A model generated the notes under the pieces. It was not told where the DNA came from, did not search any database, and saw only the letters and a program-made list of their open reading frames with translations. From Myxococcus stipitatus (lineage in GTDB: Bacteria > Myxococcota > Myxococcia > Myxococcales > Myxococcaceae), in the NCBI RefSeq assembly GCF_021412625.1, contig NZ_JAKCFI010000002.1:806001-870000 (forward strand): a DNA stretch of 64,000 nucleotides, in the 5' to 3' direction. A program made the translations under genes and the position numbers. Shown piece by piece: positions 48,312 to 60,310 of the stretch. Each line of letters begins with the position of its first letter. Positions within the stretch are counted from its first letter, which is position 1.

Positions 48312-50426
48312 ATGTCACGAAACAGAATCGCAGCATGTCTCCTCCTCCTGGCGGGCCCGGCCTTCGCGGGCCCGGCTCCGTCGCCGGATGTCCTGCTCGC
48401 GCCCTGGTCCGGGCCGCACGGGGGCGTCCCTCCCTTCGACCGCGCGAGGGTGGAGGACTTCGCGCCGGCGCTCGAAGCCGCCATGGCGCAGGCGCGGACC
48501 GAGCTGGCCACCATCGCGGAGTCGAAGGCGCCGCCCACCTTCGAGAACACCATCGCCGCGCTCGAGGACTCCGGCCGCGCCTTCAACCGCGTCTACGAGG
48601 TCTACAACGCGTGGTCCTCGTTCGTGAGCTCACCGGAGTACCAGGCCGTGGAGCGCGCGATGGCGCCCCGGCTGTCGGCGTTCTGGGACGAGCAATCCCA
48701 GAACCGGAAGCTCTTCCGCCGCGTCAAGGCGGTCCGGGATTCGGCGGTGAGGGCGAAGCTCACGCCGGAACAGCAGCGCGTCGTGGCGTACTACCACGAC
48801 GACTTCGTGCGCTCGGGCGCCCTGCTGGACGCGGCGGGGTCGAAGCGACTGGCCGCGCTCAATCAGGAACTCGCCACGCTCTACACCACGTTCAACCAGA
48901 ACGTGCTCGCCGACGAGAAGCGCTACACGCTCCTGGAGACCGAGGCGGACCTGGCGGGCCTGCCAGAGCCGCTGCGCAAGGCCGTGGCCGCCGAGGCGAC
49001 CGCGCGCGGACAGCCGGGGAAGTGGGCCGTGGCGAACACCCGCTCGGTGGTGGCGGACTTCCTCACGTACTCCGAGCGGCGGGAGCTGCGCGAGAAGGTG
49101 TGGCGCAACTACGACAGCCGCGGCGACCACGGCGACGCGCACGACAACAACGCCGTCATCACGCGGATCCTCGCGGTGCGCGCGGAGCAGGCGAAGCTCA
49201 TGGGCTTCCCCACCCATGCGCACCGGGAGCTCGCCCGCGCCATGGTGAAGACTCCCGAGCGTGCGATGAAGCTCCTGGAGACGATGTGGACGCCCGCCGT
49301 CGCGCGCGTGCGGGAAGAGGTCGCCGCGATGAGCGTCATTGCCCGGAGCCAGGGACAGCAGGAGCCCATCGCTCCGTGGGACTACCGCTACTACGCGGAG
49401 AAGGTGCGCAAGCAGGCGTATGACTTCGATGACAGCGAGGTGAAGCCCTACCTCCAATTGGAGACGCTGCGCGAGGGCATGTTCTGGGTCGCGGGCCAGC
49501 TCTTCGGCTTCACCTTCACGCCCGCGCCAGACGTGCCCGTCTACCACCCGGACGTGCGCGTCTTCGCGGTGAAGGAGCGCGAGAGCGGCCGGGAGCGGGG
49601 GCTGCTGTACTTCGACCCCTACGCGCGCGAAGGCAAGTACAACGGAGGTCAGACGGAGACGTACCGCGTCCAGGAGCGCTTCCGGGGCGAGGTGCCCGCG
49701 CTGGTGGCCATCAGCATGCCGTTCGTGAAGCCGGGAGCCGGGAGCCCCGCGCTGCTCGGATGGCGCGACGCCCAGACGCTGTTCCACGAGTTCGGCCACG
49801 CGCTGCACACGCTGAATGGAGACGTGACATACCCGGCGCTCGGGGGCGGCCGCGTGGTGAGCGACTACGCGGAGTTCCCCTCCAAGCTGTTCGAGCGCTG
49901 GCTCGTCACGCCAGAGGTGCTGAGCCGCTTCGCCGTGCACCACACGACGGGACGGCCCATGCCGCAGGCACTCGTGGCCCGCATCCAGAAGGCGGCGACG
50001 TTCAACCAGGGCTTCTACACCGTCGACTTCCTCACCTCCGCGCTCGTGGAGATGAAGATGCACCTGGCGGGGGCGAAGCGCATCGACCCGGACGCGTTCG
50101 AGCGCGACGTGCTCCGGCAGCTGGGCGCACCCGTGGAGGTCGGCATGCGCTTCCGCATGCCCCATTTCGGACACGTCTTCGCCAGCAACGCGTACGCGGC
50201 GGGGTACTACCGCTATCTCTGGGCGGACATGCTGGCGTCGGACGCGTTCGAGGCGTTCCAGGAGGGCGCAGGCGCCTACGACGCGAAGGTGGCCGCGAGG
50301 CTGCGCGAGCACGTGCTGTCGGTGGGCAACACCGTCGATCCGTTCGAGGGCTACCGGAAGTTTCGTGGAAAGGACGCGACCCTCGACGCCCTGATGCGCG
50401 AGCGAGGCTTCGAGCCCATGCGCTGA
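48312..50426 (+). CDS. dcp: M3 family peptidyl-dipeptidase (Dcp-like)
   Basis: 704 residues, the size of Dcp/OpdA enzymes. ATG 48312 gives the signal peptide MSRNRIAACLLLLAGPAFA, cut before GPAP, so this copy is exported. The zinc site HEFGHALH has His492 and His496 with Glu493; the third ligand is the Glu in SDYAEFPSK about 28 residues on. The downstream FRMPHFGHVFASNAYAAGYY with Tyr-rich helix is typical of M3 proteins. It removes dipeptides from peptide C-termini. The ribosome site is weak. It lies between an AsnC remnant and a VOC remnant, inside the tRNA repeats, and may have been brought in or kept during that rearrangement. Confidence 0.93.
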   Translation: MSRNRIAACLLLLAGPAFAGPAPSPDVLLAPWSGPHGGVPPFDRARVEDFAPALEAAMAQARTELATIAESKAPPTFENTIAALEDSGRAFNRVYEVYNAWSSFVSSPEYQAVERAMAPRLSAFWDEQSQNRKLFRRVKAVRDSAVRAKLTPEQQRVVAYYHDDFVRSGALLDAAGSKRLAALNQELATLYTTFNQNVLADEKRYTLLETEADLAGLPEPLRKAVAAEATARGQPGKWAVANTRSVVADFLTYSERRELREKVWRNYDSRGDHGDAHDNNAVITRILAVRAEQAKLMGFPTHAHRELARAMVKTPERAMKLLETMWTPAVARVREEVAAMSVIARSQGQQEPIAPWDYRYYAEKVRKQAYDFDDSEVKPYLQLETLREGMFWVAGQLFGFTFTPAPDVPVYHPDVRVFAVKERESGRERGLLYFDPYAREGKYNGGQTETYRVQERFRGEVPALVAISMPFVKPGAGSPALLGWRDAQTLFHEFGHALHTLNGDVTYPALGGGRVVSDYAEFPSKLFERWLVTPEVLSRFAVHHTTGRPMPQALVARIQKAATFNQGFYTVDFLTSALVEMKMHLAGAKRIDPDAFERDVLRQLGAPVEVGMRFRMPHFGHVFASNAYAAGYYRYLWADMLASDAFEAFQEGAGAYDAKVAARLREHVLSVGNTVDPFEGYRKFRGKDATLDALMRERGFEPMR

Positions 50427-50430
50427 GGGA

Positions 50431-50660
50431 ATGCTCGACCCTGCGGGGATTGGCGTCGCGGACGTCGCGCGTTCAGCGGTCTTCTACGACGCGGCGCTGG
50501 AGCGACCGCTTCCATCCCCACGGCGTGAAGCAGCACACGGCCTTCGCCGCCACGAGCCGCGCCCAGGTCGAAGCCTTCCTACGTCGGCCCGCGTGGTGCG
50601 TCGGTGGTGCGGAACTCGGCCGAGGCGGATTCTCGGCCCGGTGCCTCGGTGGAGCTTCCC
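50431..50660 (+). pseudogene. Degraded VOC/glyoxalase-like gene
   Basis: ATG 50431 starts MLDPAGIGVADVARSAVFYD, the classic first strand of a VOC (glyoxalase/bleomycin-resistance) protein. The frame then breaks. In the second frame (50504-50578), FHPHGVKQHTAFAATSRAQ and VEAF continue with the middle of the same fold, so about 40 residues and the register are lost between them. The C-terminal half is not recognisable. It begins 4 bases after the M3 peptidase stop and runs up to the tRNA repeat. Confidence 0.6.
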
Positions 50661-50686
50661 GAGTCGGTGCGCGGAGTTGAGGGGAA

Positions 50687-50759
50687 TGGGCCCTCCCGGA
50701 TTCGAACCGGGGACCAATCGGTTATGAGCCGACAGCTCTAACCGCTGAGCTAAGGGCCC
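50687..50759 (-). tRNA. tRNA-Ile2 (CAU anticodon, lysidine type)
   Basis: 73 bases on the minus strand. Acceptor GGGCCCT pairs with AGGGCCC, discriminator A at 50687, and CCA is not encoded. The D arm TTAGCTCAGCGGTTAGAGC, anticodon loop CTCATAA and T arm CCCGGTTCGAATCCGGG are all well formed. The body agrees with the minor isoleucine tRNA (TTAGCTCAGNGGTTAGAGC, ATTGGTC variable region) better than with elongator tRNA-Met, so the CAU anticodon is probably converted by TilS to read AUA. Its 3' half is duplicated at 45903-45961. Confidence 0.88.
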
Positions 50760-50837
50760 TCAGGCGTGAACCACCCGCGTGCCCGTTTGATATCGCCGCG
50801 CACGCGCCGCTGGCAAGGGGCCGCGAGGGTGCCCCAC

Positions 50838-51230
50838 TCAGCGCGCGCGGCGCAGCCGTTTCGTCCGCGCGGCGGGGAGGGCAGGGGGCTCGGCGGCCGG
50901 CTTCACCCGGTAGGTCTGCCCGCGTTGCTCCACCGTCACGCCTTCGGCACGCAGCCTGCGGGCCTGCTCCACCGCCACCAGGGGCGCCAGCAGGCCCCCC
51001 GCGCGCGTCACCCGCCACCACGGCACCTCGCGCCCGGACGGCAGGGTCGCCATCTCCCGCCCCACGCCTCGCGCCGCGCCCGGCCTCCCGGCGTAGAGGG
51101 CGATCTGCGAGTACGAGCGTACCTCCCCCCGTGGAATGGAGCGCACCGCGCGCCACACGGCCTGCGTGAACGGCGGCTTCGGTGCTGGCTTCGCTGCGGA
51201 CGCTGGCTTCTTCGCGCGGGGAGGGGGCAC
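50838..51230 (-). CDS. Alkyltransferase-like protein (ATL), MGMT-related
   Basis: 130 residues: a basic, Ala/Lys/Pro-rich N-terminus of about 20 residues, then the DNA-binding domain of O6-alkylguanine transferases (FTQAVWRAVRSIPRGEVRSY, SQIALYAGRPGAARGVGREM). The active-site PCHR is replaced by PWWR (70-73), Trp71 standing in place of the acceptor Cys, so it cannot remove alkyl groups. ATL proteins with Trp at this place bind alkylated bases and channel them to nucleotide excision repair. It lies downstream of rpoD behind a terminator and upstream of tRNA-Ile2. Confidence 0.9.
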   Translation of the reverse strand: MPPPRAKKPASAAKPAPKPPFTQAVWRAVRSIPRGEVRSYSQIALYAGRPGAARGVGREMATLPSGREVPWWRVTRAGGLLAPLVAVEQARRLRAEGVTVEQRGQTYRVKPAAEPPALPAARTKRLRRAR

Positions 51231-51251
51231 AAAGCGGACTGTAGAAACACG

Positions 51252-51284
51252 AAGGCCCCCGGTCCATGCAGGAGCGGGGGCCTT
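51252..51284 (-). terminator. Terminator hairpin after rpoD
   Basis: AAGGCCCCCG and CGGGGGCCTT form a perfect 10-bp stem with a 13-base loop, starting 28 bases past the rpoD stop. On the minus strand it is followed by CGTGTTTC, a weak T-rich end. Confidence 0.7.
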
Positions 51285-51311
51285 TCGGGCGCCACGGCGT
51301 GGCGGCGGGCG

Positions 51312-53438
<2,127 letters not shown>

Positions 53439-53530
53439 TCGGGTACTTCTCCTTAAGAAATTCAGGGGCTTGAGGCCTGGGGCGAGCCGGCCGATCTACC
53501 GCAAAGTCAGGGTTTCTTACAAACGCGAAC

Positions 53531-55345
53531 TCAAACCGGTTGCAAGGGCGCCTTTGTTCCCGCGCCAGAGGGCCGCAGCTCCTCCAGGACACGCTTCTTG
53601 AGCGCCAGCAGTTCCACGCGCTCGGCGAGCAGCTGTCGCGTCTCCTCCGTCAGGTCGAACGCCCCGGGCGTCTGTTCCGTCGCGCGCTTTATATATGTGA
53701 GGCGTTCGTCGATCCGCCGCACCATGATTTCCCGGCAGATGGCGCTGAACGCCTGCTCCAGCTCCTGTGCGTCATTGGGCAGCTGCCGCCAGGAGGTCTC
53801 GATGGCGCGCTTGATTCCCTCGGAGGCCTCGAAGAGCGCGTCCTGGGAGCCATGACCCGATGTGGCGTGGGCCAGGGCCATGCGCAAGCCCATGTGGGAC
53901 AGCTCGTCACATACACGGAAGATGTCGCGGGAGAGCAGGTGTGGGTCGCGCAGCACGGAGGCGACGTAGAGGGCCTCCATGGGCGGAGGTGGCTTCTCGT
54001 CGGGCGGGCGGGCGGGCGAGTGGGGCGCGTGGGCGGCGGAGGCCGCGGGCTTGGGGGGGACCTTGCTGCGCAGGGCCGCCTCGACGTCGGCGGGGCGCCA
54101 GCCGAAGTGGTCGGAGAGGGCGGCGAAGAGGGTGGAGCGCACGAGTCCCACGGGGACCTGCGCCGCGACGGGCTTGAGCCGCTCCAGTGCCGCCATCTTC
54201 TCCTCGAAGCTCGCCGACTTCCCTTGGGGGAGCAGGGTGGCGAACAGGTGGGTGGTGAGCGGATGCGCCTCTTCGAGCAGCTTCTCGACGCCCTCCGCTC
54301 CTTCTCGACGCGCGAAGGTGTCCGGATCATCCCCTTGAGGGAGCAGCGCCACCCGGGCGGTCGCCCCGGCGGCGAGCAGGGGGCCGGCGAGCCGCTCGAT
54401 GGCCGCCAGGCCCGCCGAGTCCCCGTCGAGCAGCAGGACCAGCTCCCGGGCCTCGCCGCGCTTGAGCACCTGCATGTGGCCCGGGGTGAGGTTGGTGGAG
54501 CACAGCGCGACGGCGTGGCGCACGCCCACCTGGTGCAGGCCGATGCAGTCGAAGTAGCCCTCGACCAGGACGGCGGCCTTGCGCTTGCGCACCTCGTCGC
54601 GCGCCAGGTCCATGCCGAACAGGGTGTCGCTCTTGTTGTACAGCCGCGACTCGCGCGAGTTGAGGTACTTGGGGCCCTCGTCGGCGCCCATCAACCGTCC
54701 GCCGAAGGCGATGGGCCGGCCCTCGGGCGCGCGGATGGGGACCATCACCCGGCTGCGGAAGAAGTCGAAGCAGCCGTCGCCGCTGTTGCGCTTGAGGACG
54801 AGCCCGGCCTTCATGCCCCACTCGAGCATTCCGGACTTCTGGAAGCGCTCGGCCAGCAGGCTCCAGGCGGCGGGGGCCCAGCCCAGGCCGAAGGCCTGCG
54901 CCGTCTCCTCGGACACGCCCCGGTTGGCGATGTAGGCGCGCGCGGCGCGGCCCTCGTCCTGGTGCCAGAGCAGGGCCCGGAAGTGCTCGGCGGCCAGGTC
55001 CGTGGCCTCCTTGAGCTGCTGCCGCTCGCGCATGCCCGGGTCCTGCTGCGCCTCCAGGTCGATGCCCAGCTCGCGGGCCAGGTCCCGCACCGCGTCGAGG
55101 AACGTCTTGCCCAGGTAGCGCTGGACGAAGGACACCGCGTCGCCGCTCGCCCGGCAGCCATGGCAGAAATAGAAGCGCTTCTCCGGCACCACGTAGAAGG
55201 ACGGCGTCTTCTCCTGGTGGAACGGACAGCGCCCCTTCCACTCCCGCCCGGCCTTCTTCAGCTCCACGTGGCGGGAGATGAGGCCCACCAGGTCCACGCG
55301 CTCGAGGACTTCCTGGATCTTGTGCTCCGGGATCACGATCGCCAC
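53531..55345 (-). CDS. dnaG: DNA primase DnaG
   Basis: 604 residues. The zinc-binding CHC2 domain has Cys40, His43, Cys61 and Cys64 (CPFHQEKTPSF, FCHGC). The catalytic core follows (GRLMGADEGPKYLNSRES) with the Toprim motifs VEGYFDCIGLHQ and LLLDGDSAG. The C-terminal 180 residues, after a Pro-rich linker, are the helicase-interacting part and are poorly conserved as usual. It makes RNA primers at the replication fork. It lies between yqeY and rpoD in the macromolecular synthesis operon, with about 330 bases of non-coding sequence before it. Confidence 0.99.
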   Translation of the reverse strand: MAIVIPEHKIQEVLERVDLVGLISRHVELKKAGREWKGRCPFHQEKTPSFYVVPEKRFYFCHGCRASGDAVSFVQRYLGKTFLDAVRDLARELGIDLEAQQDPGMRERQQLKEATDLAAEHFRALLWHQDEGRAARAYIANRGVSEETAQAFGLGWAPAAWSLLAERFQKSGMLEWGMKAGLVLKRNSGDGCFDFFRSRVMVPIRAPEGRPIAFGGRLMGADEGPKYLNSRESRLYNKSDTLFGMDLARDEVRKRKAAVLVEGYFDCIGLHQVGVRHAVALCSTNLTPGHMQVLKRGEARELVLLLDGDSAGLAAIERLAGPLLAAGATARVALLPQGDDPDTFARREGAEGVEKLLEEAHPLTTHLFATLLPQGKSASFEEKMAALERLKPVAAQVPVGLVRSTLFAALSDHFGWRPADVEAALRSKVPPKPAASAAHAPHSPARPPDEKPPPPMEALYVASVLRDPHLLSRDIFRVCDELSHMGLRMALAHATSGHGSQDALFEASEGIKRAIETSWRQLPNDAQELEQAFSAICREIMVRRIDERLTYIKRATEQTPGAFDLTEETRQLLAERVELLALKKRVLEELRPSGAGTKAPLQPV

Positions 55346-55672
55346 CCCTCGTCCCGCCCCCGGGCGGGCTTCGTCGCGGCATCCTGGCAGTCAAGCCTGA
55401 CGTCGTCCGCCCGGCACCCGACCCGCAGCGTCACCAGGCCCTGACGGGCGGCGGACGGGGACGGCGATGGGGCGTGGAACGTGGGGGACACGGTGGGGCT
55501 CCTGCGGCCCGGGCGACGCTCCCTGGGGGAGGGCGCCGGAGGGCTGGCCCTGGCACTTAATGACGGGGGGCCGGGGGAGCAAGTTTCCGCTCAACCCGAG
55601 GCCCTCCACCCACACCGGGCCGCCGCACCTTGTCGGAGGCCCGGGCGAGGGTGGGAGCAACGACGGCGGGAG
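55346..55672. other. 327-base gap between yqeY and dnaG
   Basis: Very GC-rich. I see no supported coding frame and no clean hairpin. It is long for an intra-operon spacer, so dnaG may have its own promoter here, though no boxes are clear. Confidence 0.4.
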
Positions 55673-56131
55673 TCAGCCGAGCTTCGCCAGCTGCGCCTTG
55701 ACGGCCTCGGAGATGGCGCGGCCCTCGGCCTTGCCCTGGAGCTTGGGCGAGAGGTTCTTCATCACCGCGCCCATGTCCTTGGGGCCCTTGGCACCCACCT
55801 CGGCGATGGCGGCCTGGACCTCGGCGGCCAGCTCGTCGGCGGTGAGCTGCTTGGGCAGGTAGTTCTGGAGGACGGAGATCTCCGCCTCCTCCTTCTCCGC
55901 CATGTCGGGGCGGCCACCGGACTTGAACTGGTCGATGGAGTCGCGGCGCTGCTTGATGAGGCCGCCGATGACGGTCATCACGCCGGCGTCGTCGAGGGCG
56001 GAGGCGCCGGGCTCGACTTCCTTGTACTTGATGGCGCTCTTGAGCATCCGCAGCACGCTGGTGCTCAGCTCGTTCTTGGACCGCATCGCGTCCTTCAGGT
56101 CCGCGTCGATCCGCTCCTTGAGGGTGGCCAT
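55673..56131 (-). CDS. yqeY: GatB/YqeY domain protein
   Basis: 152 residues from ATG 56131. The sequence MATLKERIDADLKDAMRSKN, then VLRMLKSAIKYKEVE, LIKQRRDSIDQFKSGGRPD and LPKQLTADELAAEV matches YqeY throughout: two helical bundles like the tRNA-binding tail of GatB. Its function is unclear, perhaps tRNA-related amidation quality control. It sits between rpsU and dnaG, a common arrangement in the macromolecular synthesis operon of several phyla. Confidence 0.95.
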   Translation of the reverse strand: MATLKERIDADLKDAMRSKNELSTSVLRMLKSAIKYKEVEPGASALDDAGVMTVIGGLIKQRRDSIDQFKSGGRPDMAEKEEAEISVLQNYLPKQLTADELAAEVQAAIAEVGAKGPKDMGAVMKNLSPKLQGKAEGRAISEAVKAQLAKLG

Positions 56132-56228
56132 GGGCGACTCCGTATTGGCGGTGATTCGGGGGGGACTGGACGGCGGGAACCAGGGCGCCTGACCGCAAGG
56201 CGCCCCGGTCCTCACACCGGCCTCGCGA

Positions 56229-56423
56229 CTAGAACGACTTGCGGGCCTTCTTCACCGCGCGCTTCTTGGCGGCGAGGGCCTTCTTCTTCCGCTTCACGGA
56301 AGGCTTCTCGTAGTGCTCGCGCTTGCGGATCTCGGAAAGGATTCCGGCCTTTTCAGTGGCCTTCTTGAAGCGCTTGAGGGCGCTCTCGATGGACTCTCCC
56401 TCCTTCACTCGGATACCGGGCAT
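56229..56423 (-). CDS. rpsU: Ribosomal protein S21
   Basis: 64 residues. The start is ATG 56423 ([20 protein letters not shown]), preceded by the strong ribosome site AAGGAGGTGA; an earlier ATG at 56444 would precede that site. The basic C-terminus [20 protein letters not shown] is typical. S21 sits near the anti-Shine-Dalgarno end of 16S rRNA in the small subunit. It is the first gene of the rpsU-yqeY-dnaG-rpoD operon. Confidence 0.98.
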   Translation of the reverse strand: MPGIRVKEGESIESALKRFKKATEKAGILSEIRKREHYEKPSVKRKKKALAAKKRAVKKARKSF

Positions 56424-56555
56424 GCGTTCACCTCCTTCCGCCATGCGTAGATGTGTGCTGACCGCTCAGGGGGAGCGGGTATGTCCCAGCGGCGGGTAAA
56501 ACGCAAGGACGCCGGACGGAAAAGCGGGGTGCGATTGAACTAGAGTGTCCGCTTC

Positions 56556-58145
56556 GTGAGCCCTGCGTTTCTCCTCATGGTGCTACTGGCCTCCAAGCCC
56601 GGTGTGGGCACTGGCACGACCGAGTGCTGGGCCTCCTGCCAGCGGCACGTCGTGGAGCGAAGCCAGCGGGCCCGGGTGTGTGGCAGCTGCCTGTCGGGCG
56701 GGCGGGTGGACTCCTGGGTGGGGTCGCTGGCCACGCTGCGGCCGGCGCCTCGCGACGCGCTGGTGTCGGCCCGGAAGGATCCGGACTGGCGCGTGCGGTG
56801 GGCCGCCGTCCGGGTGGACGCGAGGAGTCGGGGCATCCCCGAGCGGCGCCTGCTCGCGGAGTGGGTGGCGGGCACGCCAGTGTCGGCGGACCTGGACCCT
56901 TGTCTCACCGCGGCGCGGGCGGCGGCGGAGTCCCAGCAGTCGTCCGCGAACTTCCTGAAGGACGCGGGGGCGCGGGGCGCGGACGCGGCGGCGCGGGTGT
57001 GGGCGCGGCGGGAGGCCATCCGCCAGGCGCTGGAGTTGGAGCTGTACTCGGAGGACGTGGCGGCGAGGGGGCCGGCGCTCGCCCACCTGTCGACCTTCCT
57101 GGGGCGCAAGCCGGCCCGGGTGCTCCTCGAGGCCATGGCGTCGCGGCCGGAGGGGTCGGACGCGATTGGCGCTTCGGCGCTCATGTCGGTGGCGTCGCGG
57201 CAGCGCACGTCGGTGGGGCGGCTGCTCCTGGAGGATGCGCGGCCCACGGACGAGGAGCGCATCAACCGGCTCTTCGCGGTGTATTCGCGCGAGCTGGAGT
57301 CGCTCCAGCCGGAGCTGACCGCCCCCGAGGCGCGGCGGCGTGACGCGGCGGTGTTGTCGCTGGGGGTCTACGGGCCCCTGGCGCGCAAGGAGATGGAGCG
57401 GGCGCTGGAGGATCCGGACACGAAGGTGCGCAGCTCGGCGGCGCGCCGGCTGGCGGAGGCGGATGGGGTGAGTCTGGCCGCCGCGGCGGAGCGGCACCTG
57501 GAGCGGCGGGAGCCGCGGGTGGCCCGGCCCTGGTTGGAGGCGATGGCGCGCGAGAAGGGCTGCGCCGTCTTCCTGCTGGGCGTGGCCGGGGACACGCTCC
57601 AGCCCCCCGAGGTGCGAGGCCACGCGTTGACGGCGCTCGCCGACTGTCGGGAGAGCGAGCAGGTGCGGCTGGAGCGGTTGATGCCCTATCTGCGCCACGA
57701 GCGGCCAGAGCTCCGCGCCGGCGCGGTGCGGGTGCTGGGGACGCTGTCCGTGCGCCGGCCGGAGGTGCTGGACGCCACGTCGCGCGCGCTGGAGGACCCG
57801 GCGCCGGAGGTGGTGGCCGCCGCGCTGGAGGTGGTGGCGGGACAGCGCCAGTCCACCCGGGGCGACACGGCCGCGGAGCTGCTGGGCTCGGACCACCCGC
57901 TCGTCCGGGCCGCCGCGGCGCGGGCGCTGGAGGTCATTGGCCGGGCGGCGCACGTGAAGGTGCTCGCCTCGTGCCTGCGGGAGGATCCGGTGGCCGACGT
58001 GCGCGTGGCGGCGGCGGTCGCGCTGGGGCGACTGGGCGGGCCCCACGCGGCGGCGGCGCTGAGCGACGCGGTGGCCCGCGACGCGGACACCCACGTGCAG
58101 CACGTGTCGCGTGAGGGGCTGCGGCGGCTGGGCTTCCGGCTGTGA
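56556..58145 (+). CDS. HEAT-repeat protein
   Basis: 529 residues from a GTG at 56556. The first 17 residues (MSPAFLLMVLLASKPGV) could be a signal peptide, followed by a cysteine cluster (CWASC and CGSC, about 24-45) that may bind metal. The rest is alpha-alpha repeats with the HEAT pattern D-P-x-x-x-V-R-x-A-A-x-x-A-L: DPDWRVRWAAVRVDA, DPDTKVRSSAARRLAEA, RPELRAGAVRVLGTL, HPLVRAAAARALEVIG and DPVADVRVAAAVALGRLGG. It presumably acts as a scaffold. It diverges from rpsU and converges with the GGDEF gene. The partner is unknown. Confidence 0.85.
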   Translation: MSPAFLLMVLLASKPGVGTGTTECWASCQRHVVERSQRARVCGSCLSGGRVDSWVGSLATLRPAPRDALVSARKDPDWRVRWAAVRVDARSRGIPERRLLAEWVAGTPVSADLDPCLTAARAAAESQQSSANFLKDAGARGADAAARVWARREAIRQALELELYSEDVAARGPALAHLSTFLGRKPARVLLEAMASRPEGSDAIGASALMSVASRQRTSVGRLLLEDARPTDEERINRLFAVYSRELESLQPELTAPEARRRDAAVLSLGVYGPLARKEMERALEDPDTKVRSSAARRLAEADGVSLAAAAERHLERREPRVARPWLEAMAREKGCAVFLLGVAGDTLQPPEVRGHALTALADCRESEQVRLERLMPYLRHERPELRAGAVRVLGTLSVRRPEVLDATSRALEDPAPEVVAAALEVVAGQRQSTRGDTAAELLGSDHPLVRAAAARALEVIGRAAHVKVLASCLREDPVADVRVAAAVALGRLGGPHAAAALSDAVARDADTHVQHVSREGLRRLGFRL

Positions 58146-58262
58146 CGGTCCTCGGAAGGGCCCTCGCGCCCGCGCGAGTGGCGGTGCTCGGTCCGCGATG
58201 GTCGTCACCGGCGTCCGCGTGGGAGCCTGTTCGTGGAGGAGCGCCTCAGGCCGTGACGGCCT

Positions 58263-59186
<924 letters not shown>

Positions 59187-59244
59187 CTTACGGGCCGTTT
59201 TTTCGCGGCGGCAAGCATGCTTCCGGCTTCCGCGTGATTCCCTC

Positions 59245-60306
59245 TTAAGCGGTCTTGACCCGGCGCGCCGGACGCCGCCGAGGCGGCTCCACAGGGGGCA
59301 CTGTCGGCCTGCCGACGGTCAGCTCCCCGGCGATGGGGGTCTGGATGAAGCGCGCCAGGGCCTCCGGCGAGCGCGGATGGAGGGCCAGCCCCTGCATGAG
59401 CTTCACCAGCGCCGCCGAGGGGGTCATGTCCGCGCCGCCCACCGCCCCCCGGGCCAGCGCCGCGGCTCCGGATTCGTAGAGGCTGAGATCCACGCCGTTG
59501 CGATAGGCCTGACTGACCACCACCACCGGGACGCCGCGCTCGCGCGCCTGGGTGAAGAGCGGCAGCAGCGAGCGCCCGAGCTCCGGGGCGATGGGGAAGT
59601 TGCCGGCCCCGTAGGCCTCGACCACCAGCCCCCGGACGTGAGGCAGCAGTTGCAGGGGCAGGGCGGGGTCCAGGCCGGGGTACACCTTGAGGAGGAACAC
59701 GCGCGGGTCGAGCTGGTCGTGGAGGCGGAAGGGGCCCCGGGGCCGCAGCCCCGGCTCGAATGTCGCGTCCACGCCCAGCGTGCCCAGCACCGGGCAGTTG
59801 GGGCTGTCGAAGGCGTCGTACTCGGCCACCTTCATCTTCCGCGCCCGGTTGCCCCGGTACAGGTGCGAGTCGAAGCAGATGGTGACCTCGCGGGGGCCCT
59901 GCAGGGCGGACAGCACCGCGTCGATGAGGTTGAGCCGCGCGTCCGAGCGCACCTCGCCCAGGGGGCGCTGCGAGCCCGTCAGCACCACCGGACAGGGCGG
60001 GTTGCGCAGCATGAAGGACAGGGCGCTGGCCGTGTAGGCGAGCGTGTCCGTCCCATGGGTCACCACGGCCCCGTCGAAGGACGGGAGCTGTTCGTGGAGG
60101 TGGGCGGCCATGCGTTGCCACATCTCCGGCTGCATCTCGGAGCTGTCGACGTTGCTGAACAGCTGGAACTCCAGGTCGGCGAGCTCGAACAGCTCCGGCA
60201 CGCGCGCCTTGAGCGTCTTGAAGAAGGCGGCGGGGCGCAGGGCGGAGGGGCGGCCTCCGGCCATTCCGAGCGTGCCTCCGGTGTGCAGCAACAGGACTCT
60301 GGGCAT
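59245..60306 (-). CDS. ansA: Type I L-asparaginase
   Basis: 353 residues. ATG 60306 gives MPRVLLLHTGGTLGMAGG with the nucleophile Thr9 in HTGGT. The second catalytic motif VVTHGTDTLAYTASAL has Thr83, and Lys comes from the later conserved segment (NRARKMKVAEYDAF). There is no signal peptide, so it is the cytoplasmic type. It hydrolyses asparagine to aspartate and ammonia. The C-terminus is extended by a basic tail of about 20 residues (PRRRPARRVK). A hairpin (60311-60330) lies immediately upstream of the start codon, and no clear ribosome site is visible, so translation may be limited. Confidence 0.93.
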   Translation of the reverse strand: MPRVLLLHTGGTLGMAGGRPSALRPAAFFKTLKARVPELFELADLEFQLFSNVDSSEMQPEMWQRMAAHLHEQLPSFDGAVVTHGTDTLAYTASALSFMLRNPPCPVVLTGSQRPLGEVRSDARLNLIDAVLSALQGPREVTICFDSHLYRGNRARKMKVAEYDAFDSPNCPVLGTLGVDATFEPGLRPRGPFRLHDQLDPRVFLLKVYPGLDPALPLQLLPHVRGLVVEAYGAGNFPIAPELGRSLLPLFTQARERGVPVVVVSQAYRNGVDLSLYESGAAALARGAVGGADMTPSAALVKLMQGLALHPRSPEALARFIQTPIAGELTVGRPTVPPVEPPRRRPARRVKTA

Positions 60307-60310
60307 GATG

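Noticed and set aside
45962..50672. Intact integrative element with integrase
   Set aside because: No integrase, excisionase or replication gene is visible in the segment, so only a scar is proposed.
53540..55444. 634-codon plus-strand frame over dnaG
   Set aside because: Antisense of a certain gene.
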